This document shows, piece after piece, positions 18,167 to 25,783 of a stretch of 59,427 nucleotides of DNA. The notes beneath the pieces are model-generated. The model saw only the letters and a program-made list of their open reading frames with translations, was not told the origin of the DNA and searched no databases. The stretch covers positions 1 to 59,427 of the forward strand of contig CAKZUE010000072.1 in assembly GCA_937920635.1 (NCBI GenBank), given 5' to 3'. The position numbers and the translations under genes were made by a program. Source of the stretch: an uncultured Bryobacteraceae bacterium (GTDB lineage: Bacteria > Acidobacteriota > Terriglobia > Bryobacterales > Bryobacteraceae). Each line of letters opens with the position of its first letter. Within the stretch, counting starts at the first letter, position 1.

Positions 18167-18282
18167 AGCGGATCAGCCGCTGGTGGAGAGCACTGTCGGG
18201 TCTTTTTTCACCCGTTTTGGGGCAAGCCACGCTAGATCCGAAACTCCCGGGTGGTATAGTATGAAGGCCAAAGGAAAAGACT

Positions 18283-18618
18283 GTGACCCGAGAGACGCCA
18301 TCCTGCGCGCGCCAACCGGTGCCTGGCCGGCTGCCCTTGCGCGAACACCGCCTGCGGGCGCGCGTGTCTCTGGAACAGATCATGGCGGAGACCAAGATCA
18401 GCCGCCGGTTTCTGGAGGCGATCGAAGACGGCCGTTACGAGGAGCTTCCCGGCGGCGTTTTTGCGGTCAACTACATCCGCCAGTATGCGTGGATGACCGG
18501 CTACGACGCCGAACTGATTCTCGAGCACTACCGCCACCGCCTGGACGGACAGGCGGCTGCGGAGCCGGTGCGGCGGCCGCACGCGCCGCGTTGGGCGCGG
18601 TTTTTCGAGTCCGCCTGA
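18283..18618 (+). CDS. RodZ-type helix-turn-helix protein, soluble
   Basis: A 111-residue protein consisting mainly of an HTH_25 domain, the cytoplasmic part of RodZ: LREHRLRARVSLEQIMAETK, SRRFLEAIEDGRYEELPGGV and FAVNYIRQYAWMTGYDAE. RodZ links MreB to the wall machinery and has a TM after this domain. Here the chain ends about 35 residues later with no TM, so it is either a truncated relative or a DNA- or protein-binding regulator. The start is GTG at 18283. It lies just before the flagellar genes, but a functional link is only suggested by position. Confidence 0.8.
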   Translation: MTRETPSCARQPVPGRLPLREHRLRARVSLEQIMAETKISRRFLEAIEDGRYEELPGGVFAVNYIRQYAWMTGYDAELILEHYRHRLDGQAAAEPVRRPHAPRWARFFESA

Positions 18619-18659
18619 GCCCGGAGCCGGCCATGCCGGCCTGTAGCGGACATTTCCCT

Positions 18660-18686
18660 TCAAGGCCTGCGAAATGCGTCCGATGA
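18660..18686 (+). promoter_or_regulatory. candidate sigma-28 (FliA) promoter of flgM
   Basis: TCAA, then 15 nt, then TCCGATGA, compared with the class-3 flagellar consensus TAAA-N15-GCCGATAA. It lies about 52 nt before the flgM start and after the stop of the RodZ-like gene. FlgM under FliA control is the known logic in enteric bacteria. That it holds here is inference from the match and its place. Confidence 0.5.
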
Positions 18687-18738
18687 GACGAGTGAGGCGC
18701 GGAGTCCTGCCGCACCGGCAGGGCCCGCGGAAACGAAC

Positions 18739-19056
18739 ATGAAGATCGACGACCGCAACACGGCGAACCTGAATCCGGCGGGCCTGGACCCGGCGCGGGC
18801 GGCGGAGGTGACCGAGGCGCAGCAGGGGCAGCGGACGGCGAAGCCGGCCGGCGCGGCGGCCGGGGACCGGGTGGCGCTGTCGGAGCTGTCGGCGCGGCTG
18901 CGCGAACTGACGGAGAGCCCGGAGGCGCGCCAGCAGAGGATCGCGGCGCTGGCGGCGGAGTTCGAAGCGGGCCGGTATGAGCCCGACGCGGGGGCGGTGG
19001 CCGACGCCTTGATCGCCGAAGCCGAGTTGAGCAGGGAGCCGGGCGGTGACGCCTGA
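18739..19056 (+). CDS. flgM: anti-sigma-28 factor FlgM
   Basis: A 105-residue protein with a disordered, charged N-terminal half and the C-terminal FlgM domain: DRVALSELSARLRELTES, then ARQQRIAALAAEFEAGRYEP and DAGAVADALIAE. FlgM binds FliA and holds it inactive until the hook is complete, when FlgM is exported through the flagellum. The location directly before flgK and flgL supports the call. Its end overlaps the next gene by 11 nt. Confidence 0.85.
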   Translation: MKIDDRNTANLNPAGLDPARAAEVTEAQQGQRTAKPAGAAAGDRVALSELSARLRELTESPEARQQRIAALAAEFEAGRYEPDAGAVADALIAEAELSREPGGDA

Positions 19057-19426
19057 GACAGGCGGGCGGGCAGGCTGGGCGGAACTGGCCGCGCGGCTGA
19101 GCGCCGCCACCGGGCAGGCCCGGGAGGCGGCGCGGATGCCTCCGCTGTCGGCCGCAGCGGCATGGCTGGAGCCGCTGAGCGAGGTGGCCGCCTGCCTGGC
19201 GGAGGCCGAACAGCTCTGCCGGCGAGGACACCGGGAGGGGATCGAACCATTCCGGCAGGAACTCGAGAGCTGGGTTCAGCAGATGCCTGGGGTGCGAGCG
19301 TGGATGCAGGCGTCCGCGGCGCTGGCCGCCGGATGGGCGGCCGCGGCCGGCATCAGCTCGGGCTACGGCCCTGGCGGCGCGAGCCGGCCGGAGGCGGGGC
19401 CGGGCAAGGTGAACGAGCGCGGCTAG
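19046..19426 (+). CDS. FlgN-position flagellar protein
   Basis: A 126-residue, mostly helical Ala- and Glu-rich protein starting at GTG 19046 inside the end of flgM. FlgN, the export chaperone for FlgK and FlgL, normally lies between flgM and flgK and is also a small helical protein, so this is the best guess. The sequence match is weak: ELESWVQQMPGVRAWMQASA and an Ala-rich C-terminus are not diagnostic. The gene ends 9 nt before flgK. Confidence 0.6.
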   Translation: MTPETGGRAGWAELAARLSAATGQAREAARMPPLSAAAAWLEPLSEVAACLAEAEQLCRRGHREGIEPFRQELESWVQQMPGVRAWMQASAALAAGWAAAAGISSGYGPGGASRPEAGPGKVNERG

Positions 19427-19435
19427 GAGGGGAGC

Positions 19436-20800
19436 ATGGGCAACCTGTTCGTCAGCCTGAGGAACGCCGCCGGGGCGATGAAAGTGTTCGAACGCGCCGC
19501 CGGCGTGGTGCAGTCCAACGTGGCCAACGCCTCCACGCCGGGCTACGCCAAACAGTTGCAGGTGCTGACGGCGATGCCCATGGATCTGGACCGCGGCCTG
19601 CCGGGCGGCGTGGCCTCGGGAGGCACGCTGAACCTGCGCAACACCTATGCCGAAGCCACGGTCCGGCAACGTCTCTCGGCTTCGGGCCGGGCCGACGAGC
19701 GGCGCGCGCAGCTCGAGCAGCTCGAGCCGCTGTTCGATATCGGCGGCGAAACCGGCCTCGGCGGCGCCATCAACCGCTTCTTCCAGTCCTTCGCCGCCCT
19801 GACGGTGGCGCCCAACGACCTGGCGGCGCGGCAGACCGTGATCGACCGCGCCGATTCGCTGGCACGCTCCTTCCAGTCGATGGCCAGCGGCCTCACCCAA
19901 GCCGCGCAATCGGCCGCTCAGGCGCTGGAGCAGCGGGTGGCGCAACTGAACCGCACGCTCGAAGAGATCGCCGGCATCAACTCGATCTTCCGCCAGGACT
20001 ACCGCGCCCAGGACGACCCGGGCCTTCAGTCGCGGCTGCACAACCTGCTGGAGGACCTCAGCGAACTGGCCGATGTCAGCGTATTGCGGCGCGAGGACGG
20101 CACCGTGTCGGTCTATCTCGGCGGCCAGACCATGCTCACCAGCAGCGATCGTTTCTACCCGCTGTCGGTGGATGTGAGCGACCCGGCGCGCGTCGAGCTG
20201 CTCGACGCGCAGGGCAACGCTGTCACGGACCAATTGAACGCGGGCCGGCTGAAGGCGCTCATCGAGATCCGCAACGACGTCCTGCCGGGCGAACTGGCGC
20301 AGATCGACCGTCTGGCGCAAACGCTGGCCGACCAGGTCAACACCCTGCTGTTGACCGGCGTTGATTCGGCCGGCAACCCCGCCACTCAAGGGCTGTTCAC
20401 CTACAATGCCAGCCTGGGCGTGGCGCGCACGCTGAGCCGCACTTCGATGACCGCCGCCGAGCTGCCGGCGGCCGATCCGCTGGCGCCCGGCGGCAACGCC
20501 GTCGCCGTCCAGGTGGCCGAACTGGCCCAGGCCAAGCTGATCGACGGCTATTCGCTGGTGCAGTTTTACGCCGTGCGGGCCTCCGCCGCCGGCCGGCTGA
20601 TCGCGGAGGGGCGCGAGACGGCGGGCGTGGCCGGGCTGCTGGTCCAGCAGGCGCGGCAGTTCCGCGAGGAGATCCAGCGAGTCAACCTCGACGAAGAGGC
20701 GGTGGTGCTGATGCAGGTGCAGCGGGCCTATGAGGCCGCGGCGCAAATGATCCGCGTGCTCGACGAAATGACTCAAACCGTGCTCGGCCTGATCCGTTAA
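19436..20800 (+). CDS. flgK: flagellar hook-associated protein 1, FlgK
   Basis: A 454-residue hook-filament junction protein exported by the flagellar type III system. The N-terminal rod/hook motif is SNVANASTPGYAKQLQVL (about residues 24-41). The FlgK signature VIDRADSLARSFQSMASGL lies near residue 140, and the C-terminal coiled helix (VNLDEEAVVLMQVQRAYEAA) matches the family. It is shorter than the E. coli protein (about 545), as in lineages with a reduced central domain. The start is the ATG at 19436 after TAGGAGGGG. FlgL follows 17 nt downstream. Confidence 0.93.
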   Translation: MGNLFVSLRNAAGAMKVFERAAGVVQSNVANASTPGYAKQLQVLTAMPMDLDRGLPGGVASGGTLNLRNTYAEATVRQRLSASGRADERRAQLEQLEPLFDIGGETGLGGAINRFFQSFAALTVAPNDLAARQTVIDRADSLARSFQSMASGLTQAAQSAAQALEQRVAQLNRTLEEIAGINSIFRQDYRAQDDPGLQSRLHNLLEDLSELADVSVLRREDGTVSVYLGGQTMLTSSDRFYPLSVDVSDPARVELLDAQGNAVTDQLNAGRLKALIEIRNDVLPGELAQIDRLAQTLADQVNTLLLTGVDSAGNPATQGLFTYNASLGVARTLSRTSMTAAELPAADPLAPGGNAVAVQVAELAQAKLIDGYSLVQFYAVRASAAGRLIAEGRETAGVAGLLVQQARQFREEIQRVNLDEEAVVLMQVQRAYEAAAQMIRVLDEMTQTVLGLIR

Positions 20801-20817
20801 GAAGACAGGAGCACGGA

Positions 20818-21723
20818 ATGATCCGATCCCTTGACGCAGCCACCGTCCGGTTCCTCGACGGCCTCCGGAACCTGAACGCCAGAATGGAACGTGCGCAGGC
20901 GCAGGTGGCCGGCGGCAAGCGCGTGGCCGCGCCCTCCGACGATCCCGATAGCGTCGTCAGCCTGGTGAGCGCCAAGGCCGATCTGTCGCGCATGGACCAG
21001 ATCCGCGCCAACCTGTCGCGTTTCCGTACGGAAGTGGACGGCGCCGAGGGCGTACTCCAGCAGGCCGTCAAGCTGTTCGACCGCGTGCGCACGCTCGGCA
21101 TGACCGGGGCCAGCGGCATCCAGACCGACATCACGCGCCGCGGCATCGCCGACGAGATCAGGTCTCTTCTCGAACGCATGGTCGGCATCGCCAACACGCA
21201 GGTGGACGGCCGCTACGTCTTCTCCGGCAATGCCGACCAGACGCCCGCCTACGAACTCGACTGGTCGGGATCGCCCCCCTGGGGCGCCTACCAGGGCGCC
21301 GCCGCCACGCGCGAGGCCATCCACCCCACCGGCGTCACCTTCCGCGTCTCGCTCGACGCCCAGTGGATTTTCGAAAACCCCGATCCGGACCGCAATGTCT
21401 TCGCCTCGATCGAGAACCTGCGGCAGGCGATCCTTTCCGGCGATGAGAGCGCCATGCAGGCCGCGCTCGCCCCTCTGGCCGATGCGGCATCGCATCTCAA
21501 CGCCGCCCTGATGTTTTACGGAAACGTGCAGGCACAGATCAGCGAAGCTGTCGAGACCGCCTCCGCCATGAGCCTGCGTCTGAAGACGCAGATTGGAGAG
21601 ATCGAAGACGCCGACATCACCGAAGCCGTCGTCGAGCTCCAGCAGGTCCGCTTCACGCAGCAGGCCGCCCTGCAGGTCCGCGCCTCCGCCCCGCGCCGCA
21701 CCCTGTTCGACTACCTCGCCTGA
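20818..21723 (+). CDS. flgL: flagellar hook-associated protein 3, FlgL
   Basis: A 301-residue flagellin-like junction protein. The N-terminal flagellin helix is visible (FLDGLRNLNARMERAQAQVA, then PSDDPDSVVSLVSAKADL). The motif VDGRYVFSGNADQTPAYEL near residue 130 is typical of FlgL. The C-terminal helix contains DADITEAVVELQQVRFTQQA. It joins the filament to FlgK. The ribosome site GACAGGAG precedes the ATG. No flagellin or filament cap gene follows in this window. Confidence 0.92.
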   Translation: MIRSLDAATVRFLDGLRNLNARMERAQAQVAGGKRVAAPSDDPDSVVSLVSAKADLSRMDQIRANLSRFRTEVDGAEGVLQQAVKLFDRVRTLGMTGASGIQTDITRRGIADEIRSLLERMVGIANTQVDGRYVFSGNADQTPAYELDWSGSPPWGAYQGAAATREAIHPTGVTFRVSLDAQWIFENPDPDRNVFASIENLRQAILSGDESAMQAALAPLADAASHLNAALMFYGNVQAQISEAVETASAMSLRLKTQIGEIEDADITEAVVELQQVRFTQQAALQVRASAPRRTLFDYLA

Positions 21724-21902
21724 GCTCGTCCCGCCGGCAAGGCTTTCGGTCTGTTTCCGGACGCCTGAAGCATCGTCCTGGCAGTTGAAAAGTGGGGATA
21801 AGCCCGCCTGACACCGCTGTTCCGCTCCCTCGTTGTCACGGCCACAGGTCGATCCATCGAAACACACGGAGCGCGATTCTCACTCCTTCGGATGTCCCGC
21901 GA

Positions 21903-22037
21903 CGTGAGGGGGGGTGGTTTCGCCCGTTCCCCCGGCCCTCGCACGCGGCACATCGGCACGCTGAAGCGTCCGTGCCCGGGTTCCGTGCCGCGAGCGAAGC
22001 GGACGCAGGCCATAGGGGCGGGCGGGGCAGTTTTTTT
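21903..22037 (+). ncRNA. structured intergenic region, possible small RNA or leader
   Basis: The 380 bp between flgL and the next gene hold no credible coding frame but have dense inverted repeats. A bulged hairpin at 21905-21945 pairs CGTG-AGGG-GGGG with CCCC-CCCT-CACG. A nested hairpin at 21945-21991 has outer arms GCGGCAC/GTGCCGC and inner arms GGCACG/CGTGCC. A run of seven T lies at 22031-22037. This could be a small RNA, a structured leader of the gene at 22105, or the flgL terminator region. Confidence 0.35.
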
Positions 22038-22104
22038 CTGGACGGGATCAGGCTGTGAGCCTGTGAGGGGGAAACAATGGGGTATCCCACGGAAAGGAGC
22101 CTGA

Positions 22105-22386
22105 GTGGCCGACATTCGACTCAAGGTTCGCGAGGCGGCGTATTTGAGGGCGTTCGCGAAAGTCGCCCTCGAGATGCGGTTGTTTCAGGACACGATCGAC
22201 GACGAGGCGCAACAGGTGATTGGAAACGCACTCGGGCGCATCGGACGGCAACTGGCGAGGATGCAGTATGAGGACGGTCCGGCGGTGGAGGATCTGCTGC
22301 CATTGATCTTTCAACCGAGGGCCTATCTGGATTTGGGCTTGAGTCTGGAAGAGTCTCTTCGGAAACTGGCCCAGGAAATTCATTGA
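22105..22386 (+). CDS. small hypothetical protein
   Basis: A 93-residue, probably all-helical soluble protein starting at GTG 22105, 8 nt after a strong AAAGGAG. The sequence contains REAAYLRAFAKVALEMRLFQ and DDEAQQVIGNALGRIGRQLA. No named family is recognised. Its codon use and ribosome site support a real gene. It may be co-transcribed with the ARPP-1 gene 126 nt downstream, with a hairpin between the two. Confidence 0.65.
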   Translation: MADIRLKVREAAYLRAFAKVALEMRLFQDTIDDEAQQVIGNALGRIGRQLARMQYEDGPAVEDLLPLIFQPRAYLDLGLSLEESLRKLAQEIH

Positions 22387-22434
22387 GTTCCGGACTCTGC
22401 CGCCCGCTGTCGCGCGGGGGCTGACGCGCCGGAA

Positions 22435-22467
22435 GAGCCGGGTCGCGAGGTAAGCGCGGCCCGGCTC
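22435..22467 (+). repeat. 13-bp intergenic hairpin
   Basis: GAGCCGGGTCGCG, a 7-nt loop, then CGCGGCCCGGCTC: all 13 positions pair in RNA if one G-U is allowed. There is no T run, so it is not a simple terminator. Lying between two co-directional genes, it may stabilise or separate parts of the message. Confidence 0.6.
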
Positions 22468-22512
22468 GCCAGGCGTGGTCTCTTGAGGCATGGAGATCGA
22501 AAGGAGAAGAGC

Positions 22513-23568
22513 ATGCAGCCAATACAGGAATTTGCCAAAGGGTTGGTCTTTGGGGACGAAGCGGTGTGCGAGAACCTCACAATGGTGCCGGTGATGGCCA
22601 GGACGGCCCCGGCTGAACCGGGTTACCTCTTGCTGAGCGAGGCAGTGGAAGCGAAGCAGGCGAGGGTTACCGAACTGGGCTCAGGCGTCGTGCCGGAACT
22701 GCTGTTTGAAAACATGGCGGACCGCCCGGTGCTGATTCTGGATGGCGAGGAACTGGCCGGGGCGAAACAGAACCGGATGGTCAATCTGACCATTCTGGTG
22801 GCGGCCAGGAGCAAGACCATCATTCCGGTTTCCTGCGTGGAAGCCGGAAGGTGGCACACGGTGACTCCCGAGTTCTCCTCCTCGCCGTTCATGGCCTTTT
22901 CGTCTGTGCGCCGCGCGAGCCTCCCGCGTGTGACGGCGTCCATGCGCATGACGCGAACCCGGCGCACGGACCAGGGCGAGGTGTGGAGCACCATCGCGGA
23001 ACGGTCGCAGGAACTAGGCGCCCGCTCCGGCACTGGCGCCATGCGGGCCATCTTCGAGCAGCGGCTGAGCGACATCGAGAAGTTCGTCCAGGCGATGCCC
23101 TGGAAGGAGGGACAGATCGGGGCGGCGTTCCTGATCGACGGGGAGCCTGCGGGTCTGGATGTCTTCGACCATCCGCAGACGATGGGAAAGTGGATGGCCA
23201 AGCTCGTGCGTGGCTACGCCGTGGACGCCCTCGCGCAACAGCGGTCGAGGATGGCGCGCGAGGCGGCAGGCGAGCCCGTGCCAGCGCCGACTCCGGACGG
23301 GCCCCCTCCCAGGGAGAAGCTGCGGCACTGGCTGGAGGCCACAGAAGGCGGCGAAGTTCTGGTCGAGCCGGCGGTGGGCATGGGGCAGGACGTGCGGCTG
23401 GATGGCGAAAAGCTGACCTCCGCGGCCCTCTGGGCTGAGGAGCGGTATGTGCATTTCTGCGCTTTCCCCAAGGCAGGGCCAGGACAATGGCGAGCGCGGA
23501 GGGCAGAGGACCGGTTCCGTGAGGACGTGTGGCGGCGCCGGCCGCGGCGGTCGCGGGACGAAGCCTGA
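22513..23568 (+). CDS. ARPP-1 domain protein
   Basis: A 351-residue cytoplasmic protein of the ARPP-1 family (named for association with ADP-ribosylglycohydrolase and rhodanese-phosphatase proteins). Recognisable are LTMVPVMARTAP, the central LILDGEELAGAKQNRMVNLT and ILVAARSKTIIPVSCVEAGR followed by W, and ERSQELGARSGTGAMRAIF, which together define the fold. The biochemical role is unknown; known associations point to ADP-ribose or NAD-derived metabolism. The start is the ATG at 22513 after AAGGAG. An in-frame ATG ten codons upstream lies before the ribosome site. It ends facing an exported-protein gene across a strong terminator. Confidence 0.8.
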   Translation: MQPIQEFAKGLVFGDEAVCENLTMVPVMARTAPAEPGYLLLSEAVEAKQARVTELGSGVVPELLFENMADRPVLILDGEELAGAKQNRMVNLTILVAARSKTIIPVSCVEAGRWHTVTPEFSSSPFMAFSSVRRASLPRVTASMRMTRTRRTDQGEVWSTIAERSQELGARSGTGAMRAIFEQRLSDIEKFVQAMPWKEGQIGAAFLIDGEPAGLDVFDHPQTMGKWMAKLVRGYAVDALAQQRSRMAREAAGEPVPAPTPDGPPPREKLRHWLEATEGGEVLVEPAVGMGQDVRLDGEKLTSAALWAEERYVHFCAFPKAGPGQWRARRAEDRFREDVWRRRPRRSRDEA

Positions 23569-23630
23569 CGCTCACGCCCCAGCCGGAGCACGGCACGGCG
23601 GGCGAGATCCGCTGCCTCAGAGCGAGGCGA

Positions 23631-23672
23631 GAGGGCCGGCAGCCGCAGGCGGCGGCTGCCGGCCTCTTTTTT
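23631..23672. terminator. strong bidirectional-type terminator hairpin
   Basis: Arms GAGGCCGGCAGCCGC-like: the left arm at 23631-23646 pairs with the right arm at 23651-23665, followed by TTTTTT. It lies between two convergent genes (ending 23568 and 23690). The T run serves the plus strand; the GC stem could also stop the minus-strand transcript. Confidence 0.85.
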
Positions 23673-23689
23673 GTGCGCACTCCCCCGCG

Positions 23690-24613
23690 TCAGTTGGGCG
23701 CGAGGACAAAGCTGAATGTGATGTCGTTGGACCAGACGACGGTCAGCGTGCCCGAACCATCCGCAAGACGTACCACAGAAGCTCCCTGGAGCGTCGCGAT
23801 GGCTCCGATGGGAGTCAGCACAGGCGCCGGACTTGACCCCGCAGGAAGGGTGTTGGCGGGAAAACTGATCACATATTGTCCCGTTCCGTTCCGAGTCGAT
23901 GTCCAGCCCGCAGGCAGGCTCTGGGCAACGCCGTTGGTTTGAATCACGCCGCCCAGCGTCTTGCTGACAGAGGCGGCTTCGATGTAATAGCCATTGAGGT
24001 CGACAATCAGATCAGCCGGGTTTTCCACCCAAACGTCGATCCCTCCATTCACGCCTGCGGCCAGAATGACGGCGTTGTTATACAGGCCCGCTGTCGTTCC
24101 GTTCAGGAATGACGTGTTCGGATACGGGTAGCCATCCGGCCAGGCGGACAGCCAGGCGAGCGGTCCGGGGCAGATCGCCAGCAGATTGAGAGAGAACGCC
24201 TTCGCCTCCGGCGGGATGATGCAGTTCGGGTGGGACTTCAGAGGGAAGGTGCGAACCACTCTCGGCTGGAGTGCAGGAGCGCCGAAAGGAGCGGGGAATC
24301 CCATCGGGCTGCGTGTGTCGACAAGACGGCAGGGAGTGATGCCGACAAAGACAAGCGGCCCTGTGATGGGCGTCACACTGCCCGATCGCGGAGCCGCGCC
24401 GGGCGGCTGCGACAGTTTTCCGGAAGTGGAGCCGGACACGCCGGCCAGTTCCGCCGGCTGGGCAGGCATCCAGTACGCAGGGGCCGGCCAGTTGCGAATG
24501 GGGATATCCTGAACCTCCTGCGACGCCCATTCCGCCGCCGCGATTCCACACAACAGAACGGCCCACATGGCCATCTTCGCCATTGTTCCCGGAATCCTGC
24601 GCAAGGACCACAT
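23690..24613 (-). CDS. exported hypothetical protein
   Basis: A 307-residue secreted protein with an N-terminal signal (MAKMAMWAVLLCGIAAAEWA). The mature part has the block FVGITPCRLVDTRSPMGFP, then VVRTFPLKSHPNCIIPPEAK and NPADLIVDLNGYYIEA. I recall this arrangement in many secreted proteins of Acidobacteriota, a beta-sandwich often at the C-terminus of adhesin-like proteins. Role unknown. The start ATG 24613 has AGCAGG just upstream; ATG 24583 is an alternative that trims ten residues from the signal. Confidence 0.75.
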   Translation of the reverse strand: MWSLRRIPGTMAKMAMWAVLLCGIAAAEWASQEVQDIPIRNWPAPAYWMPAQPAELAGVSGSTSGKLSQPPGAAPRSGSVTPITGPLVFVGITPCRLVDTRSPMGFPAPFGAPALQPRVVRTFPLKSHPNCIIPPEAKAFSLNLLAICPGPLAWLSAWPDGYPYPNTSFLNGTTAGLYNNAVILAAGVNGGIDVWVENPADLIVDLNGYYIEAASVSKTLGGVIQTNGVAQSLPAGWTSTRNGTGQYVISFPANTLPAGSSPAPVLTPIGAIATLQGASVVRLADGSGTLTVVWSNDITFSFVLAPN

Positions 24614-24841
24614 CCTGCTTCACCTTCGTCGATGTCCGGCTCAGTCTGCATATCCGTATCGTGAAGGCGGGGGTATTCGCCGGGGACCGCGCCTACAGGA
24701 TGCAGCTTAAGACCTCCTCCCGCGGGTAGAGCCCCGGCCCATGGGCTGCCGCGCAGAGCGCCCTTCGAGGCCGAGCTGGTCCGCGTCCACGATCCCGCTC
24801 CAGCAGGCAACAGCGGGGCCTTACAATGGAAGAAGACTCCA

Positions 24842-25771
24842 GTGAGGCGGCTCATTTATGGGCAGGCTTGGCCTGCCATTCTTTTCTCTACCGGGGTGTT
24901 GCTGGCCCAGGCGCCGGCTCCCGCAATCGACAAGGCGCGGATCGAAAGCTTTCTCCGGCATCTCATGCTCTGGGGGCCGCAGATCCAGGTTTCTCTTTCC
25001 GAGCCCCGCCCGTCCGGCGTTCCCGGACTCTATGAACTGCGTGTGGCCGCCAGCTATCAGCAGGCCAGCTTGGAGGAGCTCTTCCTGATCAGCGCCGACG
25101 GCAGGCACATCGTCCGCGGCTCGCTGTTCCGCACGGACGAGCCCCCCTATGCCGCCGAAGCTGCCAGGATCCGCACCGAAGGCCATCCCGCCATCGGCGC
25201 TGAACCAGCGGGCAAGGCTCCGCTTCAGCTCGTCGTCTTCAGCGATTTTCAGTGTAATTTCTGCCGCGAAGAGGCCCGTTCCCTGCGCGAAAATCTCCCC
25301 AAGGCGTATCCCGGCCAGTTCCGGCTGGTCTTCCGCGATCTGCCTTTGGACCAGATCCACCCCTGGGCCCGGGCGGCAGCCATTGCCGGACGCTGCGCCT
25401 TCCGCCAGAGCGGCGATCTGTTCTGGAAATACCACGACTGGATTTTCGACCGGCAGTCCGAGATCAAAGCAGACAATCTCCGCGCCAAGGCCCTCGAGTG
25501 GCTGAAGTCGGCCGGCGGCGATGAAAAGGCCTTTGCGGCGTGTCTGGACAGTCCCGAGCCGGCGCGCGAGGTGGCCGCCAGCGTCGCCGAAGCCCGCCAG
25601 TTGCGCATCCAGTCCACGCCCACGCTGTATGTCAACGGCAGGCCGATCGCCGGCAACATCCCCTGGGCGCAACTGAAGTCCATCCTCGATCTCGAACTGG
25701 AGTTCGCAAAGAAGGCGGCGTCCGCCTCCGAGTGCTGCACCATCACCCTGCCGGTGCTGCCGAAGCAATAA
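24842..25771 (+). CDS. DsbA/DsbG-like thioredoxin-fold protein
   Basis: A 309-residue exported thiol-disulfide protein. After a signal peptide (ILFSTGVLLAQAPAP), about 100 residues form an N-terminal domain. The thioredoxin domain follows with FSDFQCNFCREEARSLREN, giving active site Cys138-Asn-Phe-Cys141, and a cis-proline loop QSTPTLYVNGRPIAG. An unusual CC pair lies near the C-terminus (SECCTITLP). It should form or isomerise disulfides in the periplasm, or feed another carrier. The start is GTG 24842 with GGAAGAAG before it. A TACAAT hexamer at 24822-24827 is a possible -10. The M28 peptidase gene starts 12 nt after it. Confidence 0.85.
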   Translation: MRRLIYGQAWPAILFSTGVLLAQAPAPAIDKARIESFLRHLMLWGPQIQVSLSEPRPSGVPGLYELRVAASYQQASLEELFLISADGRHIVRGSLFRTDEPPYAAEAARIRTEGHPAIGAEPAGKAPLQLVVFSDFQCNFCREEARSLRENLPKAYPGQFRLVFRDLPLDQIHPWARAAAIAGRCAFRQSGDLFWKYHDWIFDRQSEIKADNLRAKALEWLKSAGGDEKAFAACLDSPEPAREVAASVAEARQLRIQSTPTLYVNGRPIAGNIPWAQLKSILDLELEFAKKAASASECCTITLPVLPKQ

Positions 25772-25783
25772 AGGACCCACACG

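Noticed and set aside
18467-20776. 769-codon open frame on the minus strand across flgM, flgK and the gene before flgK
   Set aside because: Arg- and Gly-rich shadow of GC-rich genes with no ribosome site; the plus-strand genes are clear flagellar families.
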